A stretch of 64,000 nucleotides of DNA from Talinum fruticosum (taxonomy: Eukaryota > Streptophyta > Magnoliopsida > Caryophyllales > Talinaceae): assembly GCA_021018815.1 (NCBI GenBank), contig JAITYX010000052.1:3276501-3340500 (forward strand). The letters are read 5' to 3'. Under the pieces are notes generated by a model that saw only the letters and a program-made list of their open reading frames with translations, was not told where the DNA came from and made no database searches. The position numbers and the translations under genes are program-made. Position 1 is the stretch's first letter, and the number at the start of each line of letters is the position of its first letter. Shown in pieces: positions 44,794 through 59,116 of the stretch.

Positions 44794-47700
44794 CAATACG
44801 ATAAAAAGAAAACTAAACCTAAAATATAATATATGCTAAGCTGAAAAAGATTTTTTTTTTTAGGAGGGGGAGCAGTGTGGGAGTTGAGAGTAGGAAGTTT
44901 ATTCGTAAAGAATTATAACTTTTTTCCCTTCGTAAGATCATATGAACAATTTAAAAAATTTTATGTGTAAACTGTTTATAAATCACTTCTTCCTTTGAGC
45001 CCTTTCAAAAAAATTGTCAAAACACTTCACTACCATTCAACATACTTTTAAAAATACTTTCGTGGAAATACAATTTCGTATTTTTACTTAAATAGCAAAA
45101 CAAAGGTAATAGTCACAATGTTGTATAAGAGATTGTTTTCGGAGAAATTTTGAAAATGATTTGTATTGATGAGTCGGAAGAATGAACTTATGCTCCGACA
45201 AACTTAATTATTTATGTTTTCTTGTTTGGATCTCATGGAACATCTATCTAACATTCAAGTTAGGTACGATAAGTGTAAGATGAACAAAGACTCAATATTT
45301 AAAGATATGGTGTTAAAAATAAGGCATTTGAAGGTGGATTCTTCAAAGGTGAAACCTTTATGAAGCTTCACTCATAAAGATGCGGTATTTGATGAATAAG
45401 TTCATAAGATGGAATCTTAATAAAGATTAGCGACTGATGATGATGATGATTATCCCTGGGGAAATATTTTACCAACATTCTTGGTAGGTGTGCAATGCTG
45501 ACATGATATTTTTACTTTGATAAAAAAAAAAAAAAAAGAGATCCATTAATTAATAAGAGCCATACAACATCTATGAAAATCATCTAATAAAAATTGATCT
45601 AAAACATCAAAATATATTATTATCTCCACTAAATTATGATAATATACATTGTCTATTGGCTCCAAAGTTGTAGCATCCTTGTAACCACTAAATGCATCAT
45701 TCAACGTTATTATGTCTTTTTTAACTTTGACGAGCTCTAGTATAACCCCATGGAGTATTTTCGTTTGACATGATAGATAATGTATAAAAAGAAAAGGCCA
45801 TGAGAAAACATATGAAATTACATTGTTGATTCACCCTCCATTCAAAACAAGCAAGCATCAAATTATCCGATCAAACTATCCTTCACAACTTGACATCTTT
45901 TGGCCTATAGGGAAACCCGTATCAATGCAAAAAATGCGCCAAGACTAGAGAGAAAAACTTGTACCAAGCTGAGAATACAAAACAACATCTAAAGAGAGGG
46001 AACCTAACTTTCACAAAAAGAGAAAATTTGTTGAAAAAAGAATATAACCCTAATAGTAATGATTAAGCCTAATTAGAATCAACCTTGGATTAGACCTTAA
46101 TCTGATCTTGAGCTTGGTGAAGCCCAAACTCCCAAGCTCCAATATTGATTAAAGCCTAATTCAGGGTTGATTCCGATTAGGTTTAATGCTAAAGTGGCGT
46201 ATGACATGATAAGCCGAAATTGTTCCACATGAGATACCATTATGAAGACTCGGATATAACTCTCTATCTCTCTTGAGTTTTGATTCTAAGTCATTCTTAG
46301 TTTTATAGAAACCATTATCTAAGTTTTCATCATGCTCTAACGCACTCAAAAACCAGTCTTTCAAAGCATAACATTCTTAATTGTGTTTCTCACCCACTCA
46401 AACGCAACTCAGAACTATTGCATGAGTAAATAATTTCTCTAACACTTTTATTCCGAGCACTCGACTTCATGTTTTAAGTGAAAAACGAATTACAACGTTA
46501 ATTACAATTTCTAAGTCGGTTATTCATGAAGAATTATTTGCTTGATCAAGTTTATGTATTCTAATATTTCATTCTCTCTAACTTGATCTTTTTAAGTATT
46601 AACTCAAGATGGAATCTAAACCTAATGGATATTAGACTCGGAAAATTTCACTCTTTTAGGTTGAAGTTAATTAAGTGCTTAATTACTCTAATTTAATTAT
46701 TATCTTTGTCTAATATTGGACCAAAGTAGTTTATACTTTGAGTACCACTTTGATTTGCTTTTGTAGGTTGTTTAAACAAGCCTAATCTATTTTTGAAATA
46801 CAAAAGCAACTAGTTTCTAGTCGTTAAACACCGATGAGACGGATATTAACTATTTCCGGACATGGCTCAAACACCATGTCGGGGTTGTTTGTTTCCAAAA
46901 CTAGAAAACCGTAACCTTGAGTCTAATGGTTGTTTCCACCGCAAATTTCAATCACCACCAGAGGGATGGACTACTTTTGAAGCCAAGAACCATTACACAA
47001 CGTTCACATCTCAACGGATCTTTTTCGAGTGACTCAAACTAGCCGTTACAATGGCTACTCGAAGCTCACCGAGTCCGAACAAGTTTCAACGGTCATTCCG
47101 CTCGGGTGCTTATAAATAGAAGCCACTCCACAAGACTTGAAGATTGCTGAACACATTGCTTAACACTTACTTAGTGTTTCTTACTCAATCTTCAACTTAC
47201 AACTCCTAATTTGTATTTTGTTACTTTCGAGTTGTAAAGAAAGTCTTGTAAGCACTTCTACCTTTTACTTTCTTTCTAAGTCTCTTGATTAAGCTGTAAG
47301 GGCTAACTTAGCTCAGTTATCCCTTATTGTAAGGACTATCTCAGTCAGGAAGTAATAAATCAAATAAGAGAACTTCTAAGTCTAGGAAAACTTGTAAAAG
47401 AATTGTCTAAGGGAACAATTCTAGTTAGAGTCGATCCTTTGTAATTGAGGATTCAATTAGTGGATTTAACTTGGTGCTTGGATTAGCACTGTCCGTGGTT
47501 TTCTACCCCATGAGGGTTTCCACGTATTTATGAGTATTTAACTTTCCGAGTCCAATCTAGACTTAGAATCTGTTTCTTATTCCGTTCTATGCAAAAGAGT
47601 TTGATTTTTCTCAAAAATCTTCCATCATCCTATTCAACCCCCTCTTTAGGGTGACTTAACCTCTCTGAAAGCAAACCTTCACATTAAACAAGTAAAGATG

Positions 47701-47820
47701 GCCCATTAGATACTTAAAAGCACCCAATGAAACACCTAACAAAATCAATAGAAAATACCCAACAAAATGATGCACTTAATTACAGGAAAAATAAAATCAA
47801 AACCTAGAATAAAAATAAGG
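44794..47820. other. Intergenic with an LTR-like stretch at about 46900-47690
   Basis: No gene is seen. Bases 46900-47690 have the character of an LTR: a TATA box (TATAAATAG at 47101-47109), then a T-rich leader, then GTCCGTGGTTTTCTACCCC (about 47490) and TTCAACCCCCTCTTTAGGGT (about 47634). Ends and target duplication were not found, so it is only a candidate solo or truncated LTR. Confidence 0.4.
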
Positions 47821-47860
47821 AACCTTGTCTTCATTATTTCTACATGTAACAAGTATAATA

Positions 47861-48132
47861 CTCCTTCCATTTTATAATACATGTCACTTTAACTAACTTT
47901 TTCGTTTCACAAGTACTTGTCTCTTTACAATTCCAATAACATATTAATTACTAGTGTATCAATTTTGTCCTTATTAATTACCTTGTTTTTCTTCTTTTTT
48001 TCATTAATTTTCTTCATTTTCAATGAAATATAGGGGCAAATTGGTCTTTTAATACAAAATTTGTCCTAAATTTTATATTTTATTAGTATTTCCTCATAAC
48101 CTTAAAATGACATGTATTTTGAAACAGGGAAG
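47861..48132. mobile_element. Stowaway-type MITE
   Basis: Terminal inverted repeats start CTCCTTCCATTTTATAATAC and end with the complement TGTATTTTGAAACAGGGAAG. They are flanked by TA on both sides (47859-47860, 48133-48134). The 272-base length, TA duplication and CTCCYTCC start match Stowaway/Mariner MITEs. Arm A has the empty site at about 15780-15800. Confidence 0.82.
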
Positions 48133-48608
48133 TACTAGTTTCGATTGCGATAATTTACCTAACAAAATTTATACTTTGGTATATTAAATGTTTTATAATT
48201 TTTGGAATGTACCAAAATTAAAAATAGTTTAGAGGTACATCAACATTTAGATAGGAATAATCCCATTTCAAAAATAACTAACACCTAGAACTTTGATAGT
48301 ATTTAGTTTCAGTAATCCAAGAATTATTTTAGATTGTATTTTTCAAGCAATTCCAAATTAATTACCCCTAAAAGAACCCAAACTTATGAAATTCAAATTA
48401 CAAAATTCATTTTGAAGATCAAATTACCTGGAAAATACTATCTAAAATGAACCCTAGACCACTAAATACAAATACTTTCAAAGTTCAAAGCGTCAAGAGT
48501 TGTCTTTAAAGTTTGGATTGTTGTTGTCAAATACCTCCAAACTTCATATTAATTACGTCCATTATGAAGATGACAATGATTAAAAAAAAAAAAAAGTAAA
48601 CTCAATCC

Positions 48609-48677
<69 letters not shown>
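48609..48677. repeat. (ATT)n microsatellite
   Basis: This is a near-perfect tract of about 22 units. Confidence 0.92.
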
Positions 48678-48711
48678 CACTGCTACGAAAAACCTTTCTT
48701 AATGCATTAGG

Positions 48712-51700
48712 CGTGAGACCCCGAAATTTCAGGTGTTTGCTTGCTAGTAAATTAAATTATTAAAAGTTAAGCGAAAATTCGAAATTATTAAATTAAGAGA
48801 ATTAGAATTTTTCGAGTCGGAATTAGAAGCCGAGAATCGAAACCGAGCATGGGCTAGCTAAATTGGGCCTTTGTGAAGCTAGTGTGGGCCCAATTAGAAT
48901 AAAAAGAAAAAGGAAATGAGAATGGAGATTAGTGGCATTGTGTTGGCAAAGAAAGAACTAAAGAATTGAGAGGGTCCAATTAAGTGTGGGCAGCATAGTA
49001 TTGAGGTGTAATTAGGAAGAGAGGAGAGAGAATAGGCCCGAGACTCGAAGAAAAGAACGAGGGGAAGAGCAGCGAGAGGAAAAATGAAAGAAGCGGAGAC
49101 GAGAGGGAGGACGCACAGAGAGAGAAGGAGAGCGAGCGGGAGTGAGGGCAACGCCGGAAACCAGCAGCCGGCGGGCACGGCGGGCCCGAGGACAGGCGCC
49201 AGACGAAGGAGAAAAGAAAAGGGGAACGAAAGAAAGAAGAAGTAGAGCAGAGACGAAGTAGAAGCGGAACAAAGCGAGAGCGGGAGAGAGCGCGAGGGCC
49301 AGTGGCCGGTGAGCGCTGAGCGGCGAACGGCGCCGCTGCCGGTGGGCAAGGGAAGCGAGAGCTCGGGAGGCCGAGCGGAACGAAGAAAGGGAAGAGTAGA
49401 GAGGCCGAGCAAAAGAGGGGACCGAAGGGGTTCCGCGGCCAGCGAACGCGAGGGCCGAGGAAGGCGGTCGGTGAGCACGGAACAGCGGCCAACGGCCGGT
49501 GAGCGCGAGGAGGGGGACGAAGAGGACCAGAATCGGACCAAAACAGGGAAGTCGGAGACCGGTGCGAGGCAGCGAGAGGAAGAAGCAGAGGGTCGGGGAA
49601 GAAGAAGGGTTGAGGGAGCAGGAGCTAGACTTGGAATCGAAAGGCGAACAAGAAGCTAAACCCAATTCGAAATCGAAATTCAATCCTTCCAAAACTGAAT
49701 TCTTAGAACCTCTAAGAATTTAAGGTGAGTAATCTGAATTCATCCTCAAGAATTAAAATGAATTAGGTGGATTGAACATAAATTCGAAGCATGAAATTGG
49801 AAACCCTAAGTTGATTGAAGAAGCTAGAGGCCTAAATTCACGAAACTAGCAACTCATGAATTAAAAAGCATGTTGCGAATTTGATGTCCGGTTCATGAAT
49901 TTAGTGATTATTGATTATTCTTAAGCATGATTATTGAACTGTATATTGAGAATTTGATGAAAATAGCTTGAATAGGTTTAGTGAGAAAATTCAGAAAATT
50001 GAATTCATGATTTAATGCAGATTTTTCGAGTGAATAAAGCATGCTGTCTGCGTTATTGTCGTTGTCATGTGTAGCCCGAAATTCCTGAAATTGTTACTGT
50101 AGCTTCCTAATGATTTATGAGAATTTCCTGTAAATTTTGGTATGTGTTGGATGAGTAGATCGGGAGATATGCAATTTTAAGTGAAAATGTGCTTTTTGGG
50201 CTAAATTGCATCTAAGTGAGTAACTCGAATTAAGAACTGAGATTTAAGAAGCTTTATGGCTAGATTAAAAGATATATATCGATTAAGGAAAGTTATAGAA
50301 CCATAAATTACTTATACGCGATAATACGCGATCATAAAAATGATGAGTTCGTTGATTTGGAAATCCTAGTTGGCATGTTTATGTGATTATGTGTTTATCC
50401 TGAATTACATTGATTATGAATGGCATAAGCATGCGTATGTGAAATGAATTGATTAAGTTTGAGTTGAAACTTGCTTATGTGAATTGCTTGTTTTGAAAAA
50501 GTTACGCATGAACGTGTTGAGCATGAATTATATGAATTAAGTATATCTTATGTATAAGTAATAAGAAGATAAGAAACATAAAGAACTAAAGAAGGGAGAA
50601 AGGATTGTGTTATTGATCTAAGACCCCACGAATTAAAGAACCCTCCGAAGCTATGGCCATAGAAGTGTCTCGTCAACCTGAAGCCACGAATTATTTTGCT
50701 TCTACGAATTATTGACAGTTTGCGTCCTTCAGGGAAGGGAGGCCCCTCGAGGCCACGAATTATTTTGCCTCGAGGCCACGAATTATATGCCTCCGTGAAC
50801 CGAGCCCACGAATTATTTTGGCTCCAAGAACTGGGTCTTTAGAGCAGAGCATAAATCTTCTTTCCATTCGAAACTAAGAAGACTTAAAAGAATTATGATA
50901 TGAAGAAACGAATGATCGTGCATATCGAATAAGAAGGAAGAACTAATGATTTATGAAATGCACGATTGAACTCAAGAAGAAGAATAAGTAGAAGATCGAA
51001 TCCTATTTTCGTAAGAAATGATTGCGATAAGAACTAAGCCATGATTTATGATGATTCACATGATGAATGATTCTATGACTTACTTGTGTAGAAATATGAA
51101 TGAAGTATGTTTGATTGAATTCATGAGTAAGTGATGTCATTATGTTTCTCGGCAAGTTGGTAAGTTTAGAATCTCGCATGTCTTAAGCATGTATGATCCG
51201 AATCGCATGTCATGAATGAGTTATGAACTTACGTGTGTTTGTTAATGAATTAATGTGCAAAGTGAAACCCGGGGTTGGGTTTGGATTATTCACCGGGCTA
51301 GTGAGCTCATGACCTCACCAACATTTCAGGTACGAAGTTAAGACCGGCGAAGCTGCCTTTGGCTTTTGGAAATAGCGGACGAATAGGAGATGCCGGACTT
51401 ACTGCATGTTTTTCTGTCTTTTGTTTGTAAAGATGTTGTAAAGACTGTTGTATCCGAACTTAAGTTTTACCTATGAATGTAAAATCCCTATGTGAATACT
51501 CCGAGCGTGTGGCTCGTTGAGTTGTGTTGTGTTTCTCCGAGCGTGTGGCTCGTTGAGTTTAAGATTATATTTCGTGCGGGGTTAGGGCTTTAAGCCTATG
51601 GGTTTAGCCAGCTTACAGAGGAAACTTTGCCGAAATTTCCAAAAAACCTTTGAAAACCTAGAATTACGCTTCCGCCAATCCAAGAAAGGGTTATTAACCC

Positions 51701-51785
51701 CAAGTTGAGATCTTAAGCAGCCTTAGGGGTTCCTCCTGGGAACCCCGGCATGTAATACTTCTAGGGTGGGTCTAGGGGTGTTACA
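48712..51785 (-). mobile_element. Solo LTR-2, 3.07 kb
   Basis: The minus strand begins TGTAACACCC at 51785 and ends GGTCTCACG at 48712, with a perfect five-base duplication TTAGG (48707-48711, 51786-51790). It is related to Solo LTR-1 throughout. The final CA has become CG. A purine-rich, GC-rich tract at 48960-49640 gives several overlapping long open frames on both strands (for example 49692-49012 minus and 49309-49659 plus), which I regard as compositional. Two GAGCGTGTGGCTCGTTGAG copies (51502-51562) form a small direct repeat. Arm A shows the unoccupied site near 15205-15225. Confidence 0.85.
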
Positions 51786-53194
51786 TTAGGGTCAATTTAA
51801 CTAATTTTTTTCATTTCATAATATCTATTACTCTACAATTCCAATGATATATAAACGACTAATTTACCATTTTTGTCTTTATTAATTAATTTTTTCTCTC
51901 CTTTTCCATTTACTTTATTGTCAATGAAACCTTAGGGCAACTTGATCTTTTAATACAAACTTTACCATAAATTTCATGTTTCATTGGTATTTCTTCACAT
52001 CCTAAAAATGACAACTATTGTAAAATAGAGAGAGTATACTAACTTAAGAAATGCAAGCCAAGTTTGACCTAGTTAACTTACTATCTCCTATCCTATTCAA
52101 CCACCCAAATCAAGTTATCATGTATAAAACTTCTTTAAGTGTCTTGTCTCAACTTGAAAGTTGTATGATCATATACTAAATTGAAAAATAATTCACTTGT
52201 TTTTGAAAAAACATTAGGTAGATTGAGTGAGGAAGCTCGAACTTATCGATAGTGACTTGCAAGCAAGGTTGATCCCGAAAATTTTTAACCGAGGAAGGCC
52301 CCTCTAACGATCAAGTCAGCACACGAATCAATAGAAGGGAAAGCAAAAACGGAAGGGTAAAAGAATTTGACATTATTTCTTAGAGGTTAAAATGATGGGT
52401 ATGACTACGGTTGTAAATGAGTTGAGTCGACAAGGCTAGGGCTCGACTCGGCTACATTTTGGCTCAAGCTCAGCTCGAAGCTCGCCAAACCTTTGAAGTT
52501 TATGTTCGGGCTTGACTCGGATTGCTCTAGCTCGAGCACGAGCTCGGCTTAGTTTTCTTTTCTTTTTTTTTTTTTTGATTTACTTAAAAAATTTTAGATT
52601 CAAGGTTATAATCGAAGTTAAATTCTATATTCTTGTATTAAATTCAAGAAATAAGGGTTTAAATGAAATTTTGGTGATTTTAGAGGTAATTTCATACTCC
52701 CACACAAGTATTTTAAAAAAATAAACTATTTAGCCTAAATCGAGTCAAGCCCCCTAAGCTCGGACTCGATTTGATTCGAGCCCGGGCTAAATTTTGACCG
52801 AGCCAAGCCCGAGCACTCAACGAGCCGGCTCGGTTGTAATCTTAGTCATGACTCATGTCGAGCACTATGTGTTGTCGGATCAAAGTAAATCTCCGGGTCC
52901 AAGGGCCTTCATAGGCTTTGGAGGGAACCCTCTCCCCAACTCGCAATCTCATTGAACTTACGGGTTGGGCCGACTGGACCCCCAAAATTACTTAATAGTG
53001 TGATGGTATGGATGTCAACTTATAAATTGTGCACTTGTCGTTTTTTAACCATAATTTTTGACAGCTTATAAAATTACCCATGATATATTTTTACATATAG
53101 TGTTGATAATTAATTCTAACTATTAAAAATTTAATTATTTTAAATTATATAACATATTAATTTAAATTAAAATAAAATATTTGGGAGATGTTTT

Positions 53195-53350
53195 ACTACG
53201 AGATATATCCTTGTCCATCTATCGAGTGGTGAGTGGCCTACCCTCCCTGCCAAGCACCCCCTCCCAGGTTTGAATCTGGGGGCACAAACTTCTCTCCTGA
53301 GGAGTTTGTGTGTGATGATGGGGTTGTTTGAGTTTGACATTGTTTCTCTT
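53195..53350 (+). mobile_element. tRNA-derived SINE-like element
   Basis: An A-box-like TGGTGAGTGGCC (53227-53238) and a B-box GGTTTGAATCT (53267-53277) are followed by GGCACAAACTTC and GAGGAGTTTGTGTGTGATG. The same layout is seen at 19809-19910 in SDR-3 intron 1. The two copies support a dispersed SINE family. Confidence 0.55.
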
Positions 53351-54854
53351 CCCGGTACGATCAGCCCATTAAACTTATCTAAAATAAAGGGTCCAAACAA
53401 GTGAATTAATTTACCAATAAAGAAAAATATCCTTATCCATCACTATAATCATTAGAATCTGTCCAGTCAAACAAGTACGCTAGACAAGAGTTGTCCCACC
53501 TCTCTAGAATTCTTCGTATGCGTCCATCCCCTCATAAACGATGCGAATTTCTACTCTAATTTCAATTGTAATTAATCTCCATTTATCATAGATATATCCA
53601 CAGGACTTGGTTTGATTTCCTTTTTCCAAAGGCTTTTTTAAATTTTGTCCTCCATCACATACAAAGACTTTGAAACATGCATATATGCCAGGTTGACTTT
53701 CGACTGCATACATAGCACGTTCCAAACTAAATAAACTGGTCACAAGCAAAAGTTTGAAGTTCTAGAGAGACTATTTAAAGGGGGTTTTTAGGAAAAAAAT
53801 ATTTATCAATAAAAAATTTATACGGTATCTATAATAAAAATTATCTAACAAAAATAAATTTAAAATATTAAAATAAATACTCATATCTATAAAGTTAATA
53901 GTAACTATATATATGCTAGGTTTTTAGGCCACTAACCATGTTTTTCAATGTTAATTGTGTCTTTCTTCAACGTCGAAGAGGTATAATATGACTCTTTGAA
54001 GCAAGTATCCATTTGATATAATAGATTACACTTGTAAGGAAGATCGTCATAATATGCCCTTATGAAATTCCATCGTCGATTCATTTCTAAATCAAAATAA
54101 GTAGAGTTTATGTGATAAAATTCAATTATCCTCCACAATACCACTTTCAAATCTACGAAAACTCACACCATGAGTGAGATAAAACTGATATTAGGGTGAG
54201 AAACTAAAATGCTCACTAAAGAAGGAAAACATAATTCTTACTATCGAAATAGAGAAACTTTATTAAAAAAAGATATAAAACTAATAGTAAATATAATTAT
54301 AATTAAAATAAGGCGATAGAAAAAGAAAAAATTAGGCTTGTTACCAATAATTATGACTAATGGCAACCCCTAATCAAAGAAAATGAATGCGGTTAAAGTT
54401 TTTCTCTATGGTTGAAGATAAGAGAGAGAGAAAAGACTAGTGCTACTACTAAAGGGTCAGTTGTAATTTGCTTTCAACAGTTTTTAATTTCGGTAGAGTA
54501 GGTTGTATGTTTATTAGGTATTTGTGTAAGGTGAATTTGACAAACTGTCAATGGTCAGACTACGGAAGACATGCTAGATTATGCCTAACGAGGCCTAGTC
54601 AAGACAGACACATATGAGCCTTATTTTGGGTTCACTGAATTATTCAAAGTTTCGAACTCTAATTACCATGCAGAAAAAGAAACATCCGTTATAAAGGTTA
54701 TCGGCCATGTTTGCCTAGCTTTTTCAATGGCTTTTCGGTCAAAATTGATGTTTTGACGGAATTTTAGCTTTCTAACTTGATTAAAAGACTATTTAAGATA
54801 TTTGGTAAGTTGACTTTTTATAATAATTTTTCGCCCTCAAAAACCATTTTAAAA

Positions 54855-54950
54855 AGTAACTCAATCAGCCAAGAACTAATAACTAATCCAATCAGCCAAC
54901 AATCAACAACTAATTCAATCAACCAACAACTAACAACTAACAGACTTACA
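54855..54950 (+). repeat. Short tandem repeat of about 27-base units
   Basis: Units of the form CAATCAGCCAACAACTAA repeat about three times with changes. The open frame across it (54777-55034) has a low-complexity Gln/Asn/Thr sequence and no homology I recognise, so I do not call it a gene. Confidence 0.6.
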
Positions 54951-55730
54951 TCAACTTTTAGCAAAAAGGCAAGCATACCACAAAACATTAGTCCATTGAT
55001 GAAAAATTGGGAAAGCGAAAGTGGAAATATATAAAGGGGAATTAAAGAAATTAATTTACATCAAAGTATAAATTTATAGTTCATTTAAGGGTGGATTTGT
55101 GAAGGCCAGTCGATTGATAATTAATTGTTGGAAGTATTTAATAAAAGAAAATTGTAATTATAAATTATGGGTCAGGAAGAGATATCTTTTGAGAAATGTC
55201 ATATGTGAGACTGAATATTACTAAGATATCTCTCTCCTCCTCTGAACTGATTTTGGATAAGATCAGAAACCGAAAAGGGTGTAGAGAATAAAATTTCCGA
55301 AAATGACTGAACCAACCTAAACTACTAAAAATTTCATCCATCCAAGCATCACCATCCCAAGTTAATTAGGGATGAACCCGAATCAAATTTTGTAGGTTTT
55401 TTTTTTATATTTCTACGAAATTTAAAAATAACAAGTATTTTAAAATGGATTGAGTAACTTCTAACATTGACTTTTCATTCCATTTTAAAAAACTCACAAG
55501 AAATAATAGTCATATACCAACTACCAAACACAATAACTATCAAAAAGGGAGACCTTGCTAGAGAGAGAATGGAAAAGTAATAACAATAACACATCCATAC
55601 TCAGACAAACGTTGTCCATTAATGAGTCAACCTCGCTAAAACTTTGGCTTTAAATTGAAGTTTTAAGGGTTCAATTTTTCCACAAATAAGTTAGGTTCCT
55701 TTTTTCCAAAAGGTGAAGGTGGAAGCAAGG

Positions 55731-57573
<1,843 letters not shown>

Positions 57574-59116
57574 TATGAATTAATTTCCGATTTTACTAGT
57601 TTATATGTGATAGCTATTTCATATGTATCGTTTATATTTCATTAGAGCCTTTTTTCTTATCTTTTTATTTTTCTATTATTACTTCAATAAAACTAATATT
57701 CCAACTTTTTTGACCTATTCCAGAAAAAAAATTTCAACTTGACAAAGAATTATTTTATGAAATTTTTCTTAGAGGGTCTCTTGAAATCAATCTATATCAT
57801 AACAGAAATATTTACATTGATAACACTGCCTACTTTTAGATTCGTCTAAGCTCACAAAAACGGTAGCCAAGTTGTTGTATCCATGATGCCCCTCCCTCGT
57901 GCTTTGAGAATAATTGATTGAGGTGAGGAAAATGAAGTCAGCTAGCTGACAATAATCAACGCAAAGAAAAATCAATCTGGGTCCAAGGTGGTGGGCTATG
58001 CATGGACCGAAAAAGGGAGAGCAAAAACGAAAGAAAAGTCGCCCTGTTATATTTCCGCTAAAGCATGTACACATCCATCTACATTTTCTTTCGGATTACT
58101 TATGGCAAAGGCAAGTATTTACGCTACATAGTTGAAAGAAAATAAACTCATTTTATGTATTCAGTTGTTGCATGTAACCTGTATGTCCCTTCAACATCAG
58201 CTAAGGTCGGATTGGTAACAGTCTAGGCCTAAAGACCCAGTGCTCATTGTATGTGTATATGTATCTTCCTGGTAAATACCAGGATTATAACAATCGAACA
58301 ATAGATGACTAACTGAACCAGTGCTCGTTGTAGTCAAGTCAGTTGATGTAAAACCTCTCCTTTTCAATTAAGGGCGTCAATGCATCAGGTGGGATTGTTA
58401 ATTTGGCCAAATTCAAACAAGACTAGGTCGAACCAATCAAACTAGACTAAAACCCGAAAGTGAAAAAATTACACAAGAAACAACCAATTCATGTAGGTTC
58501 AAAGCCAATCACACATCGCAGAAAACTAGACCAAATTGGCATGGATGGTTTAGCTTCTGAGATATATTCTGATAACCCAATAAATTTTACTAGTTAAGAG
58601 ACTACTAACTCCAACAGTTTTGGTAACTTTTGTAACACAAATGCACATATTATTCGTTCTGGATTAATATGGTGCTGCTACATGTCGCCTACTATTAGAA
58701 AGATAGGAATTTGGAAAAACTAATTAACGTACCTGTGACTGTGAAGTTGTTGCCTATTGCCTCTTATCATTGTGCTTTCTAATCATTATAGGAAATATTA
58801 ACCAAATGCTTAAACTAATGGCTCAAAATTGAGGAATAGATTTATAGATATTCTAACAGTGTTTGATCGAGGTTGATCATCATCAATGAAGTTTTTATTG
58901 AATCGAGCCGCAGTTAGCACCCTCGTAAAGAAGCCATCCTGATATACTGATCCTTCGTTGTGGTGCTATTCGAATGGGGGAAAAAAGAGAAACAAGAAAG
59001 GAGGTGGAGAGGACGAAATGCATGAACAATCCACCATGAGCTTCAATTGAATTTCCAATAAGTTAATCAACAAATACTAATTACATGAGAGATGCTTACA
59101 CGTTACAGCGCTGAAA
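57574..59116. other. Convergent intergenic region between SDR-4 and LPAAT
   Basis: The 3' ends of SDR-4 (+) and LPAAT (minus) face each other. A minus-strand AATAAA (58894-58899) may serve the LPAAT transcript. No further gene is seen; the open frame 58074-57787 has no recognisable features. Confidence 0.45.

Larger units (their letters stand above)
47825..52850. repeat. Arm B of the inverted duplication (partner 14215-15830), with insertions
   Basis: Once the solo LTR (48712-51785) and the MITE (47861-48132) are removed, this arm is collinear with the reverse complement of 14215-15830. The (ATT)n run at 48609-48677 corresponds to 15240-15348. No host gene is included. Confidence 0.75.
52850..55730. 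other. Intergenic upstream of SDR-4
   Basis: Apart from a SINE-like element (53195-53350) and a small tandem repeat (54855-54950) nothing is recognised. A sequence reading KSPGP at about 52885 is reminiscent of LINE reverse transcriptase but has no supporting context. Confidence 0.4.

Noticed and set aside
48894..49723. Several long overlapping open frames on both strands
   Set aside because: They lie in a GC-rich, purine-biased tract of a solo LTR, are low-complexity (Arg/Glu or Ser/Leu/Pro rich), and have no domain.
52860..52985. KSPGP-like peptide suggesting a LINE reverse transcriptase
   Set aside because: Only one short motif; flanking translation has no RT blocks.
54777..55034. 85-codon Gln/Asn/Thr-rich frame
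   Set aside because: It is created by a short tandem repeat, with no homology or splice context.
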